From Paramecium pentaurelia (taxonomy: Eukaryota; Ciliophora; Oligohymenophorea; Peniculida; Parameciidae): a stretch of DNA of 64,000 nt. Under the pieces are notes generated by a model. It saw only the letters and a list, made by a program, of their open reading frames with translations. It had not been told where the DNA came from and did not search any database. The translations under genes were made by a program, and so were the position numbers. Location of the stretch: contig CAJJDO010000065.1 of assembly GCA_905183005.1 (NCBI GenBank), forward strand, positions 372,001 to 436,000, in the 5' to 3' direction. Each line of letters starts with the position of its first letter. Positions within the stretch are counted from its first letter, which is position 1. Positions 13,267 to 24,904 of the stretch are shown here, piece by piece.

Positions 13267-13781
13267 TCAATTGGTAGCATTACTTTAATTGTAAATAATA
13301 TCAACTGGAGCACCTTCTCGAAGATTAGATTTTCTGTACAATTCATTAAGATTTAATGGTCCTGATTTAAGCTCTTATTATGCTAGAGGTGTTTCTTCGA
13401 TTTATCTTTTGATGGAATACTCTTTAGTGAGGGATTGTCGTTTTCCCTTTTCTCCCAAGCATTCCTGTGAGATTTTTAATTTGAATAACAACATGCAAAT
13501 CCCCAACCCAAAACTTCATTCCAATAGCTACCCCAAATTTAAGTATGTTAACCAATATATTTATCCTCCTCATATTTAGATTAAGGTATTTTTTTTTAGA
13601 CTTATATAATAATTTCTTCTTCTTTTTTTTATATTTTCATTTCTTTTTTTTCTCTAGAATTCAATTTTTGAGTCTAAGTAGTTAATTTAATACTAACAGG
13701 TACTTTTTTAGTTCTTTCATAACAAAATTTAGCAATATGATCTTTTGCTCCACAATTGTTGCACTTCTATTGATTCGACAT
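13267..13781 (-). CDS. SLU7-like zinc-knuckle protein (short form)
   Basis: MSNQQKCNNCGAKDHIAKFC gives a CX2CX4HX4C zinc knuckle at the extreme N-terminus, followed by a basic stretch. Then GQHTQIWGSYWNEVLGWGFACC resembles the HTSVWGSW...WGYKCC block of the splicing factor SLU7, and the C-terminus has LGEKGKRQSLTKEY. SLU7 acts at the second step of pre-mRNA splicing in 3' splice-site choice. This version is about 171 aa, much shorter than usual SLU7, with the knuckle directly joined to the WG...CC block. One 1-nt frame change is needed near 13460: the total of 515 nt is one short of 172 codons, so a sequencing deletion is likely. The start is 32 bp from the stop of the CK1-hemoglobin gene, same strand. 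Confidence 0.6.
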
Positions 13782-13813
13782 ATTACTATAATAATTTTTT
13801 TAATTAATATAAT

Positions 13814-15619
13814 TCATCCTTTTCCAAGTACATCATCTCTAAGAGATTCGCACACCTCAACTACTTCAGCCACAATATCTTCTGGAAGTGCCAAATTTAC
13901 AAGAGTATCACTTAAATGCTTGACTACAAGATTAAAATGAGTATCATCAATTCCTAATCCTCTATGTGCTTCTAGCATATCTCTTCCCATATAATTAGAA
14001 GGTCTAAATCATTATTTCTTCTTACCCTCCAAAAAGCATGGTAAGAAAGGCTTACATCTATGAATTCAGTTTTTTCATGTCTGTTTTTACAAAGTAACTC
14101 TTAAGTTTTGGATCATTCTATAATTTTTATAACAGCTTATCAACAGTAAAATCGATAGCCATACTTTGTCCTAATCTTTCATAAATAGTTTTTTTCTATA
14201 GTATTTTAAATAATTAATACTTAAATAACAACTCTTGGATTGAAAACTGTTTCAATTGGTGCCTAATTCTTTTAATTGGTATTATTAGGGATTGATAATT
14301 TAATTTCACTATCACCCAAAAGATTCTTTTTAATTTATTCTTATTATTTATTAAATTATTCATTTCCCATAAGATTTCTTGCAATTTATTCTGTTTAATC
14401 TATATCATTATCTGGATTCTAAACTCTTTAATATTTATTTTCTATTATCTTAGATTCTACAACTTATTTATCTTACACTTTCTCATCTATTAAATTAATA
14501 AATGTATTTACTAATTTAAATAGTAATTGGAGGTTAATTTTCATCAGCATCATATTAATTAGCATTTACTTGAATCGTTATTTTACCATTATTATATGTA
14601 TTTGTTTTTTATCCATTTATAGCTAAACACCAATCATATTAATAATCCCAATCATATCCATGTTTCTAGAAGAGTTCTTTGAACATCTTTCTCAGAAAAC
14701 TATAATCAGGTTTATCTTCAAATCTTAATGATCGACAATAATTTAAATAGGTTGAAAATTCAACTAAAAACATCATATTTGATCTTACTTGGTAAAGTCT
14801 TACACAAAACTTCAACTGGAGTGGTCATCTTCTTTTCCATAATTTTATGATATTTCTCTTATTTATTATTTGCTTTGATTCCTTACCAAGGTAAATAACT
14901 TCTAAGTAAATAGACCATAACATAGCCAATAGCTTCTAAGTCATCTCTCCTTGATTATTCTATACCAAGATGTGCATTAATGCTAGCATATCTTGCTGTT
15001 CCTGTAAGATTTTTATTTTCTCTGTATGGTATATGTTAATGAGTCTTAGCATCTCGATATTTCTTACTCAAACCAAAATCAAGTATGTACTAAATTTAGT
15101 AATCTGATTATTTACCACTGTATTAGATTTCCTTCCTAATCCTATAAGAAAGTTGTCTGGTTTGATATCCCTATGTATGAAACTTTTGGAATGCATATAT
15201 TCAACCCTTTGAATCATTTGATCTGCCAACATGATGACTGTTTTTAATGAAAACTTCCTTTGACATAAATTAAATAAGTCTTCCAAATTTGGCCCCAGTA
15301 AATCAATCACCATAACATTTAATCCTGCCTCTTATCCAAACCAATGTAAAACAGGAATCCCAACTAATTTTATTTATTACAAAAACCTACTTCCTCCTTG
15401 TAATGCTTTTGTCACCTTTGCTTCAAAAACTAATTAAGGATGTTTTGACTTGGCCTCTTCCTAAATAGATTCAAATAAAATAATTACAAATTTAGCTGCC
15501 AATATCTCATTAGATTAACTAATGACTAAATAGATCTCTCCAAAAGAACCACTACCAAGTCTCTATTAGGTTGTGTATTTTCCAGAATTTAATGGTATAT
15601 TTTTAATCTCTGCTTGCAT
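13814..15619 (-). CDS. Casein kinase 1 fused to a C-terminal truncated hemoglobin
   Basis: Seven introns (27, 27, 26, 25, 25, 25, 22 nt) are removed to give an exact 542-aa frame. Residues about 15-290 are a CK1 kinase: glycine loop LGSGSFGEIYLV, VAIK-type Lys in ILAAK, HPQLVFEAK, LLGPNLEDLF, catalytic HRDIKPDNFL, DFGLSKKYRD and the CK1 signature LTGTARYASINAHLG, all intact. A Gln/Asn-rich linker follows. Residues about 424-542 match a group-I truncated hemoglobin of the Paramecium/Tetrahymena type: TIYERLG, KTDM, QAFLTMLFGGPSNYMGRDM, proximal His in LEAHRGLGI, and a C-terminal helix. The fusion rests on the 25-nt intron GTAAATACATTTATTAATTTAATAG at about 14481-14505; if it were retained, the kinase would stop at TGA 14483. 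A separate hemoglobin starting at MGNEQFNKQQ is the alternative, but the sequence upstream of that Met is open and codon-like. Confidence 0.75.
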
Positions 15620-15651
15620 TCAATTTTATTTAAATTATATATTAAATATTT

Positions 15652-16718
15652 CACCTTTAATTAGATTATCATAATATATTAAGTAATCTTATTTGAAATC
15701 CATAACACCTTAAATTTTTTTAAATTTCACCAAAAAACTACCATAAATCAAAAGATTAAAAATATAACCAATATTTAAACAGAATTTTTCTTCTATTGAT
15801 AATCTAATTAAATTGACCCTCAAATATTATAAAGAATAGCTAAATATAATTAATACTATTTACTTTGAATAAAATTTTGATTATAAATAACTTATCATAA
15901 TTGTATTTTAAATATATTTTAATTTCTTTCTCACATAACTATATATTAGAATATCAATATTAGTTAAAATATTCTTTCTTTTGAGAAAAGAATATGAATT
16001 TAATCAAATATTTAAAGGAAGTTAAATAATTAATTGAATACTTAATTAAAAATAAAATTAGATAAGAAAATTAAAAATCAAAAATTGAAATATGTCTACA
16101 ATAATTCAAATTTAATTAATATCAAATAATGTATTGCCAGAAACTAAAATAAAGATTATGATGATATTATATTTAATAGTATTTTAAAAGAGAAAAATGT
16201 TATTTAGAATAATGGCCTTTATTGAAAGGAAATCATTTATCATTAAATTTAAACACAATAAATTTAGAATAAATCTTCTAATCTTTATATTTAAAGAATT
16301 AAAATATTTAGTCTTAGTGTTGAAGACGAAATATACAATCTTGCAGAATATAAACTTTTAATTTGATGTCATCATAATTTATATCTGGATATGTATTATG
16401 AATTAAATCATAATGTTTAGTAATTAATATTATGAATGCAATTCCTCTACGATATCGTAAATAATCTTCTACAAAGTCATTTTAAACTATTTTGATGACA
16501 AAAGTTTGCTTTCCATCAAAGAATGAACTTATTTTAGCTCCATAATTGATATAACCAACAATCTAATCAAAAATAGTGTAGTAACTGAAGATTCAAACTG
16601 ATAAGCTAATAAAACCAATTAAGTAATAAGTCTCTTAAACAAAATCTCAAGCTGCTAAATTATTGAAAATCTGTAATTTGGATGATAAATAAAGTTTAGA
16701 AAAAGTTTAGGATGAAAA
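15652..16718 (+). repeat. Contig-end duplication 1, copy A (1,067 bp)
   Basis: Apparently identical base for base to 16720-17786, offset 1,068, with the two copies separated by a single N at 16719. Copy A ends abruptly inside a gene that is complete only after copy B. This is the pattern of two overlapping contigs placed end to end rather than a biological tandem duplication. Confidence 0.9.
16432..16718 (+). pseudogene. Truncated duplicate of the 17500-18036 gene (likely artefact)
   Basis: The first 287 nt of the gene annotated at 17500-18036, cut by the N at 16719. Sequence is identical to the intact copy; it probably does not exist as a separate locus. Confidence 0.7.
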
Positions 16719-16719
16719 N

Positions 16720-17786
16720 CACCTTTAATTAGATTATCATAATATATTAAGTAATCTTATTTGAAATCCATAACACCTTAAATTTTTTTAAATTTCACCA
16801 AAAAACTACCATAAATCAAAAGATTAAAAATATAACCAATATTTAAACAGAATTTTTCTTCTATTGATAATCTAATTAAATTGACCCTCAAATATTATAA
16901 AGAATAGCTAAATATAATTAATACTATTTACTTTGAATAAAATTTTGATTATAAATAACTTATCATAATTGTATTTTAAATATATTTTAATTTCTTTCTC
17001 ACATAACTATATATTAGAATATCAATATTAGTTAAAATATTCTTTCTTTTGAGAAAAGAATATGAATTTAATCAAATATTTAAAGGAAGTTAAATAATTA
17101 ATTGAATACTTAATTAAAAATAAAATTAGATAAGAAAATTAAAAATCAAAAATTGAAATATGTCTACAATAATTCAAATTTAATTAATATCAAATAATGT
17201 ATTGCCAGAAACTAAAATAAAGATTATGATGATATTATATTTAATAGTATTTTAAAAGAGAAAAATGTTATTTAGAATAATGGCCTTTATTGAAAGGAAA
17301 TCATTTATCATTAAATTTAAACACAATAAATTTAGAATAAATCTTCTAATCTTTATATTTAAAGAATTAAAATATTTAGTCTTAGTGTTGAAGACGAAAT
17401 ATACAATCTTGCAGAATATAAACTTTTAATTTGATGTCATCATAATTTATATCTGGATATGTATTATGAATTAAATCATAATGTTTAGTAATTAATATTA
17501 TGAATGCAATTCCTCTACGATATCGTAAATAATCTTCTACAAAGTCATTTTAAACTATTTTGATGACAAAAGTTTGCTTTCCATCAAAGAATGAACTTAT
17601 TTTAGCTCCATAATTGATATAACCAACAATCTAATCAAAAATAGTGTAGTAACTGAAGATTCAAACTGATAAGCTAATAAAACCAATTAAGTAATAAGTC
17701 TCTTAAACAAAATCTCAAGCTGCTAAATTATTGAAAATCTGTAATTTGGATGATAAATAAAGTTTAGAAAAAGTTTAGGATGAAAA
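16720..17786 (+). repeat. Contig-end duplication 1, copy B
   Basis: Second copy of the 1,067-bp block that starts at 15652. It continues without a break into the rest of a gene, so this is the copy to trust. Confidence 0.9.
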
Positions 17787-18036
17787 TTCTAAAAATAATT
17801 TGAAGAGGTTCAACATCAAACTTATTAGGAATAAAGATAAATTAACCTTGAAATCAGAAAATTAGATTAGAATAAGATCATACTCAACAGAAATTTAAAC
17901 TAATAGAACAAATAATTTATCAAAGTCATCAAATAAGAAAGTGAGATTTTATGAAAAAGTTGAGTATTGGGTTATAAGCCAAATAGATGATTAAGTAGGA
18001 AATTATAAATACTTTGAACCTATTAAATTAAAATGA
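17500..18036 (+). CDS. Basic Gln/Lys-rich protein, unknown function
   Basis: An intron-free 178-aa frame starts MNAIPLRYRKQSSTKS at ATG 17500-17502 and ends at TGA 18034-18036. A central coiled-coil-prone part (IKPIKQQVSQTKSQAAKLL) is followed by a basic segment and a C-terminus KKVRFYEKVEYWVISQIDDQ; the KVRFYEKVEYW motif resembles the RVxF/KVxF docking type seen in phosphatase-1-binding proteins, but that is only a short-motif similarity. No family is recognised. Its first 287 nt also occur upstream in the duplicated block. Confidence 0.6.
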
Positions 18037-18674
18037 TTATTAATTGCAATTTAAAAATAATATTTACTAAAAATTTAATTATTAACTTTAATAATATAGT
18101 AGTCAAAATTCCTTAAACAAGAAGTTCTTTTTCAATTACCATAAACACATAATCAAATAAGTTATTTTGTATTTTTTTAACAAATCATTTTTATATTTTG
18201 CATTACTTAAGTTTTATGTAAAATAATTATAATATTATTTCAATACATTAAAAAATAAGAATTGAAAAGTTCAATTTGATTAGATCTGCAATTTAAAAGT
18301 CATTCTCATTATTCATATTTTTTTTCTTGATATAAGAAGTAAAGAAATACTTTTTTGTTAGAATATTGCAACTTGATTAATAATCTTAAAAATTGTTGAG
18401 CAAATTATAAATCCCATTATTTGAATCCATAATTGTTCCTTTTATTCAAGTAATCATTAATTTTCTTGTTACTAATAAATTAATTATTCAATAAATTTAC
18501 ATCATTTTTTCTTTTTTCTTTCGTATACTTAATCTTTAATATACTCTTAGAGTAACTTTAAAATTAGCACTTTTAAAATATCATTACTTTCATTTTCATA
18601 AATTCCTAAATATTAAGAAATGAAAATTATTGTTAAATATATCAATTTTAAAAAAAATGCATAAATTTTATACA
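18037..18674. other. Intergenic, about 640 bp
   Basis: AT-rich sequence between two convergent genes. No ORF, RNA or repeat is recognised. Confidence 0.45.
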
Positions 18675-20183
18675 TCAGGCTTTTCTTAAATACACATAGG
18701 CCATTGATTTGGTTTCAGAAAATAAAATTATTTTGGGTTGCTTATGAATGATACTCAATTCAAATTTCCCTTTGATCTCTTATAAACGTTCTAGTGTATT
18801 ACCTGAAACATTCTAATAAAGAATTACTCCATCTTCAAATTAAAGAAGCAAGATTTTGCTTATTTCACAATATTATATTTATATTAAAGGTTAGGACTAA
18901 AAAATTAAAGAATTAACTTTAAAATATTAGCATCCAATTTCTTTTTATGAATATATATAGATATTTCCCAAATTGGAACCAATATAAATTTATCTATTCC
19001 CTTGACTTAGACATGTTACTTATTCTTGATTTTCAAAAGATATTTATTAAAATTCAGAAAATTCATTATGATTATTAAAAATGTGTAACTAATTTTCTAA
19101 TATGACAAGTAAATATTTAAAATCTTTATTTAATTAGATGTCATTTATCTCTTTCGTAAAATATTTTATTTTATTACTCACTTTTAAAACCTGTTAACAT
19201 GAATAACTTTTCAAAATGTTATCCCCTCCTACTGACAATAACTCTTTATTAAAAAAATCCATAATCAAAAATAATATTTCACCTTCATGAAACTTTTATT
19301 GATCGTTTTTATTCCAAACATTTCCTGAATTTTAAAAGGTTGAAATGATGCCATTTTGATATCCAACAAACAATTAATTAGATTTCTCATTTAAAGCTAA
19401 AGCAGTCACTGATAAATTAACACTATCATCCCCTTCATCAACTACAAATTAAGACTGAAATTCTAAACTATTATCTATTATTTTAATTTCCAAATTCTTA
19501 AATTATTAGAATGGATATTATCCTTAGATTAAAAGATCTCCAGTTTAATTTAATTTTGCTACTTTTACAAGGCCAATTCCATACTCTTTTTTTTTTTCAA
19601 ATATTTATTTTTCAAATTATTTATTATATAAAGGTGGCTTGTTTGATTTCTCTTGCTTAATTGGTAAATCAACTTTTATCAAATCCTTTAACTAATCAAA
19701 CAGTTTAATAATCTAATATCTATACTTTTATTAGACTTCTTTTAATTATTAGGTTGTTTTATAAATTACACTTTTTTAAATATCCATATTAAAAACAAAT
19801 TCTACTAGTTTTTGCAAATCCTCTAATTAAAATTCCTAACAAAAATCTTTATATTTTATGTATCTCATTATTTTTGTAATTTCAAATTCACTTTATTAAA
19901 TTGCACTTTCCATGTAAGAAAATACTTAATTTATTATATTTCCTATTTCTAACTTAAGCCTTTATAATTTTAATTGAAGACTCTTATAATTTAGTTGATT
20001 TGATTGTAATACTATTTATAACTAATCCAAAATGTTTGTAAGTAGATCAATTGATTCTCCTGCTCCTTTACATTTTGAACACAAAAGTCTTTCAGCTGAA
20101 TTTATACCTTATTATATCTTTATTCTTGTAATCGGCTTATTATGATGAGTGCAAAGTATATTACTGAAAGGACCATCAATCAT
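18675..20183 (-). CDS. N-terminal Cys/His zinc-type motif, coiled coil and propeller-like C-terminus
   Basis: One intron-free frame of 502 aa starts MIDGPFSNILCTHHNKPITR. A Cys, a His pair and a CSKC pair within the first 45 residues suggest a small zinc site of B-box type. Residues about 50-190 are strongly helical and coiled-coil-like (ILDQLQIVLQSNQ, YKSLQLKLQRLKLE). From about 200 on, short beta-rich segments repeat with WD40-like spacing (LSVTALALNEKSNQLFVGYQNG, VTCLSQGNRQIYIGSNLGN), without classical WD dipeptides. The layout resembles ciliate zinc-finger plus beta-propeller proteins; function unknown. It ends at TGA 18675-18677. Confidence 0.6.
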
Positions 20184-21032
20184 TAATATTAATTTTTATT
20201 AAATTAATTATAAATTGTCATACAGTTATTTTTTTTCATAAATTTAACATTATTATTTTTATATATTCATAAACAATTTTCCATGGCCATAATAAAGATA
20301 TGTAATCATTATAATTAATTTCACTAAACCAAAAATAAAATCCAATCTTTATCAATAATATAATAATTTACTATTTAGTGATTACTATTAGTAATTGTAC
20401 TCGTTAATTTTAATAAAAAATTTAATTATTACTAAAATAATTTTATTAATTTATATTTATAAAGTCAATTTTATTTATTCTAATTTTTATGTGATTAATT
20501 TAAATTTCATAGTATATCTTAATATTACTCAAAAATTACTTCAACTTCAGAATAAATAGTAAATGAAAATTATTTCTTGTAAAATATAATTTAAATTTTT
20601 TTGTTTGTTTATCAATCTAAGCTTTTGTACAATTTAAAATCATTTAAACAAATGCAGTATTTATCATAAGTTCGTAAAATAAACAACAAGAAATCATCTT
20701 TATAAATATCCCTAATCAAAAATTTTTACAAAGCTGCCATCAATAATTCTTTTGATGATCAGATATTTAACTGAAACATAATATTGAATTTTACCTAAAT
20801 TATATAATACTAATCTTCCTTTATAATACTTTGTAATATAAAAATTAAAACCTAATTAAGTGGTTTAAAATGTAATTATTTTCATATTTATAATAAACTT
20901 AAAATAAAGAAGTTTATTAATCACATTAAAAGCTTCTTATACTTTTTTCGAAATAGGTAGACCTTTAATACATTAAAAAATCAATATTTTATTTAAAAAC
21001 ATAACTTATTTGAAATTAATGTTAAATTTAAT
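20184..21032. other. Intergenic, about 850 bp
   Basis: AT-rich with short homopolymer runs; TGA occurs in every frame. I see nothing that supports a gene or structured RNA. Confidence 0.45.
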
Positions 21033-21647
21033 TCATGATATAATATTATGTCTTTTTTTGCATACCGGACATTTATTCTATTTTTAAATCCAATTATTTA
21101 TGCAATCTTTATGGAAAAAGTGAGAACAATCTAATTATATTTTATTTTCTTCAATATCTTCTAAACATATTGTGCAATTTACAACTCCCTATTGTTCTTT
21201 GATTTATTATTATTGAAATGTAGTACATTAAGAAATATGATTTTTTAGATCAGCTTTTAAGAATGCTAAAGAACAATATGGACATTTAACCTAAATCCAA
21301 AAATTACCTTCGCAAATATCTAAATGATCATTTATGTAAAATTTAATAATGATTTTACCACATTATTCACATTCTTGTTCAATTAAATTTTAATTTTTGA
21401 ATTATTCTTCACACATTTACAGATGAATTTAAAAAACTCCTTCATCCATTACTTAATTACAGTAATAGCATAAAATTTGATTTTGGTTTGAATATTATTA
21501 ATTTTTTATACTAATATTTTATTCTACTTAAGGTTTTGTATAAACTTATATAGAACTTCTCTTCCGATTTATAAAGGCTTTAATTGTATAGTAAAATTCC
21601 TTACAACAACCTGAATTTTATGGATGATTCCCATGTTAATTATTCAT
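21033..21647 (-). CDS. RING-H2 protein with TRAF-like zinc fingers (probable E3 ligase)
   Basis: An intron-free frame of 204 aa starts MNNQHGNHPQNSGCC. Three zinc modules of the form CxxC...HxxxC follow (CYYCNQVM...HLQMC; CEQCGKII...HLDIC; CPYCSLAF...HISQC), like TRAF-type fingers. The C-terminus is a complete RING-H2: CTICLEDIEENK, then CSHFFHKDCINNW and CPVCKK. RING-H2 domains recruit ubiquitin-conjugating enzymes, so it is a likely ubiquitin ligase with a substrate-binding finger array; the substrate is unknown. No membrane segment. Confidence 0.85.
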
Positions 21648-22102
21648 AGTAAATTAGATAATTAATTCTAAAATAATTGTATAAATAATAAAGTCTTAAT
21701 TTCATAAATTATGAGTATTTCTATTTCCAATAGAAAAATATTTTTTTTTTAAATTATTTCACTTAAAACTATTCTAAATTTTTACTTCTTAGATTGATGG
21801 TTAAAACAATAATTTCTTTTTAATTTTTATATTAGGATTTTAGTTGTCATGATTATACATTCTAGCAAATAATATTATTCTATTTAAAAACAACTTTAAA
21901 ATAATTAAATCTAAATTCAAACTTTTAAAATTAATTCAGTTTCTTTAAAAAATACTGTAAAAATAATAAAGGTTATTAAGATATATAATTTAATATTTAA
22001 TAACGTATTATTTTAATGATAATAATTAGTTGTTACTAACCAAAATAAATATAATTAATGATCAGAATTTTTACATTGTGGTGTTAAGTAGAAATTTCTG
22101 GT
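21648..22102. other. Intergenic, about 455 bp
   Basis: AT-rich spacer upstream of the RING-H2 gene. Nothing recognised. Confidence 0.4.
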
Positions 22103-23729
22103 TCAAATAAAGCTTATATTTTTCGAAAACCATATCTTAACCTACTGATAACTTATGAATCTCTTTGCATTTAGAGAATATTCCAAATCACTTAAGGGCT
22201 TGATGCAGCTCTTATCAATCTGAATCCAAAAAGATATATTACTTATATTATAATTGATATGTTAATTTCCTTTTGGAGCTTCATTGATAAGAATTTTATT
22301 CTTAATTTTCTAATCATATTCTTGTATATCTTCTTTCTTCTTGCAACTATGCGTTCTAATTGATAAATTTTGTTCTTTACTTTTAAAGTATTAATAAACC
22401 AAATAGAAACAGATAGTGATGTATTTAATTAAATTTTCAGAGATTAAATACAAAAAATCTAACAAATAATTTACATAGAGTTCTGATATTCAATATATAT
22501 TAATTTTTGCTAAATGAATTTAATCTGCTTATTAAGAATTTATTTATATACATTCACATTCCCTGTTTATATTATTTAAATACACATAACTGTATTCTTC
22601 TTTTCAAGTTACTATTTTGCATGATTTTAATTTATAACAAATAATTCATTTCCTAAATATATAATCATATTATCAACATAATAGAAAGAACAACTCATAA
22701 TTTCGCTCTTAAATATTTATTAATAGCATTTTTGATATGCATTAAATTTTATAAGAATAAATGACTTCTTCTAAATATTTTAAGTGAAGCATCTATTTTA
22801 CCACATGAAAAAAATGGATTAAAAACAGTTTTGCGTAATTAAATTGATAATAATATTTAAAAAAATGGTTGATTTGTCTATCATTTTTTTAGATCTCTGA
22901 AAATTGGGGTTTAAAATATCATGTAATTCTATTCTTCAATCAGATGAAAATTAATTTAATTGATATTTTGGGTGATCTAATAAGAATATATTAAAAATTA
23001 GGAAACTGCATTTTAGCTGCTTAAAATAAACTTAATTTAAACAAATTTTTGTAACAGATAACCTTAAGAAAACATTTTGTTCATTTAGCTTGATTATAAT
23101 ATGCCAGTAATATTTTCAAATAGCATTACAAATTAATCAGAATCATAATGTTCTTTAATTTGACGAAATCTAAAATTAGCATGATTATAATTGATATAAA
23201 ATATTTAAGAATATTTGCAATTTATAGAATTCTAAAGTTAATGTGGGGATCGAAATTATGTAGGCCTTTTCTGAAAAATTAAGAAATAAATAAAATTGTA
23301 ATTGATATTTTTTACTCCTATTTCTATAATCTAACTATTTTTAGTAATAGTATCCCTTCAAAACAAGTCAGGTGTATGATTATTTAAATAAGCCCACTAA
23401 CCTTTTTGCTTCTTCAAATGATATTTCCTAAAATTTAGTTGCTAAGAAACAATTTATAAATAGAAGTTGATTATATGGAAATGACATATACTCAAACTTA
23501 CAAATTGTTAATCCAAGCTATTATTTTTTTCTATTTTGTGTTTTTTTGAATTCACACTATGAAATTTGTTTTTATAAAAATTTAATTATGTATTCTTTTG
23601 TTAATGGATTTAATTACATCGTATTTTTTTGAATTAAACATGTATTTTTGAAATAGGAATTTTTTTTTGCCAAATCCAATACAATTTATGTTTATTAATT
23701 TAAATAACCTTTGCCATCAAATTATCCAT
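22103..23729 (-). CDS. Unknown protein, gene model incomplete
   Basis: The C-terminal part is clear: a 25-nt intron (GTAAAGAACAAAATTTATCAATTAG, about 22355-22379) joins a helical segment to SCKKKEDIQEYDQKIKNK and a tail ending YQQVKIWFSKNISFI before TGA at 22103-22105. Further upstream, readable blocks such as FRFRQIKEHYDSDQF and MLFENITGILQSSQMNK occur in shifting frames. A possible start is MDNLMAKVIQINKHK at 23729. Several shifts are needed, so either introns are unrecognised or the sequence is damaged. No domain is recognised. Confidence 0.35.
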
Positions 23730-23776
23730 AATGTATTTATTCTATTAATTTGAATTAAAGCAACAATTCTTTGGAG

Positions 23777-24904
23777 ATGAATTAATAAATCAATAATATT
23801 CACAATTGTAAAAAAATTTATTTGAAGTTACAAATTGCAACCATAAAATCAATACAACTTGGCTAATTATTCTAACTGCATCATAGGTTCAAGCCAAATT
23901 ATTATACTTATAAAATAAAATAATTAGAAAAAGCAGCAAAAAAGAATGTGATGTCCTCCTTCTCTTAATTTAAATTCTTAAGAAGCTAAAATTGTAAATA
24001 ATCAAGTACATCAATTCCTGTTTCAAATATTAAAACAGAGATTTCCAAAAAAATATACACCTGAGAAGACTTGGATTATTAAAAAATTGTCATATAATTA
24101 AGAAACTAATTGAGATAGGATGAGCTAAAAATTAAATATCAGCAATGACTGAAGTATCAGAAAATTATATATTTTAGAAATAGATATAAATTCAAATCAA
24201 CAGCTCATTTTTATAATAATTTCATTTAACTCAAAATCACATCTAATGGTTAAAGCAATATATTGATTATTCAAATCTAACGATTTTTGGAATTCTTAAA
24301 TCATACTTTAATTTTTCTCATGAATATGAATTAGGATAGGATGGTGTCTCTCTAATAACATTCCAAAAATAAAAAGGATTTGTGACTTAACTTTTAGGTA
24401 CACAAAACTAAGAAGTTAAGGCTATTTTACCTAAAATAGAAAACCTATTAGTCTAATTTATACTTAACAGTTATTATCATTTGCTGATGTAAGGTATCAG
24501 CTTAGATAAAACTACTTTTTCTCAAAAGACCTGCCATCCAAAAGTTGGCAACAGTAATCAATCAATTATTATTGGGCCAACTTATGACAGGTTTAATCAA
24601 TAAGCTATTGAATTTGAAAAATGAGTAATTTGTATTAATTAGGCATAATAGACCAATTCATCAAAGTAAATTTATATTAGAAGTGTTTTTAAATTAAATT
24701 AATAGTTTAATTATTCCTCCATAAAGTTCAGAACTAAAAGGAATTTGGTAAATGTTGAAATAATAGATTTATAAAAAGTATCCTAAAGTGAGTGTATATC
24801 TAACTAAATAATATTTATAAATTGAGTAAGATATTAATTTCTTTAAATAAATTTATATATATTTATTTACTTAATCTTATATATGTATTAATATTAATTT
24901 CTGA
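23777..24904 (+). CDS. Unknown protein, broken frame
   Basis: Plus-strand pieces in succession: MNQQINNIHNCKKIYLKL at 23777; a segment EDLDYQKIVIQLRN after an in-frame TGA near 24062; then a longer frame from MTEVSENYIFQKQ (24145) through IIIGPTYDRFNQQAIEFEK to TGA 24622. The sense clearly continues past that TGA one base out of phase (NEQFVLIRHNRPIHQSK), right after a run of five A, so a missing A at about 24620 is the likely cause. Function is unknown. Confidence 0.4.

Larger units (their letters stand above)
15620..17499. other. Mostly non-coding, with possible exons inside a duplicated block
   Basis: Upstream of the CK1 gene (minus) and of the 17500 gene (plus). Within each copy of the duplicated block there is a plus-strand stretch (16090-16380, and 17158-17448 in the second copy) that reads as plausible protein (e.g. 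NSILKEKNVIQNNGLY and FSLSVEDEIYNLAEYKLL) but with one in-frame TGA between them and no convincing start. I cannot turn it into a gene model. Confidence 0.4.
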
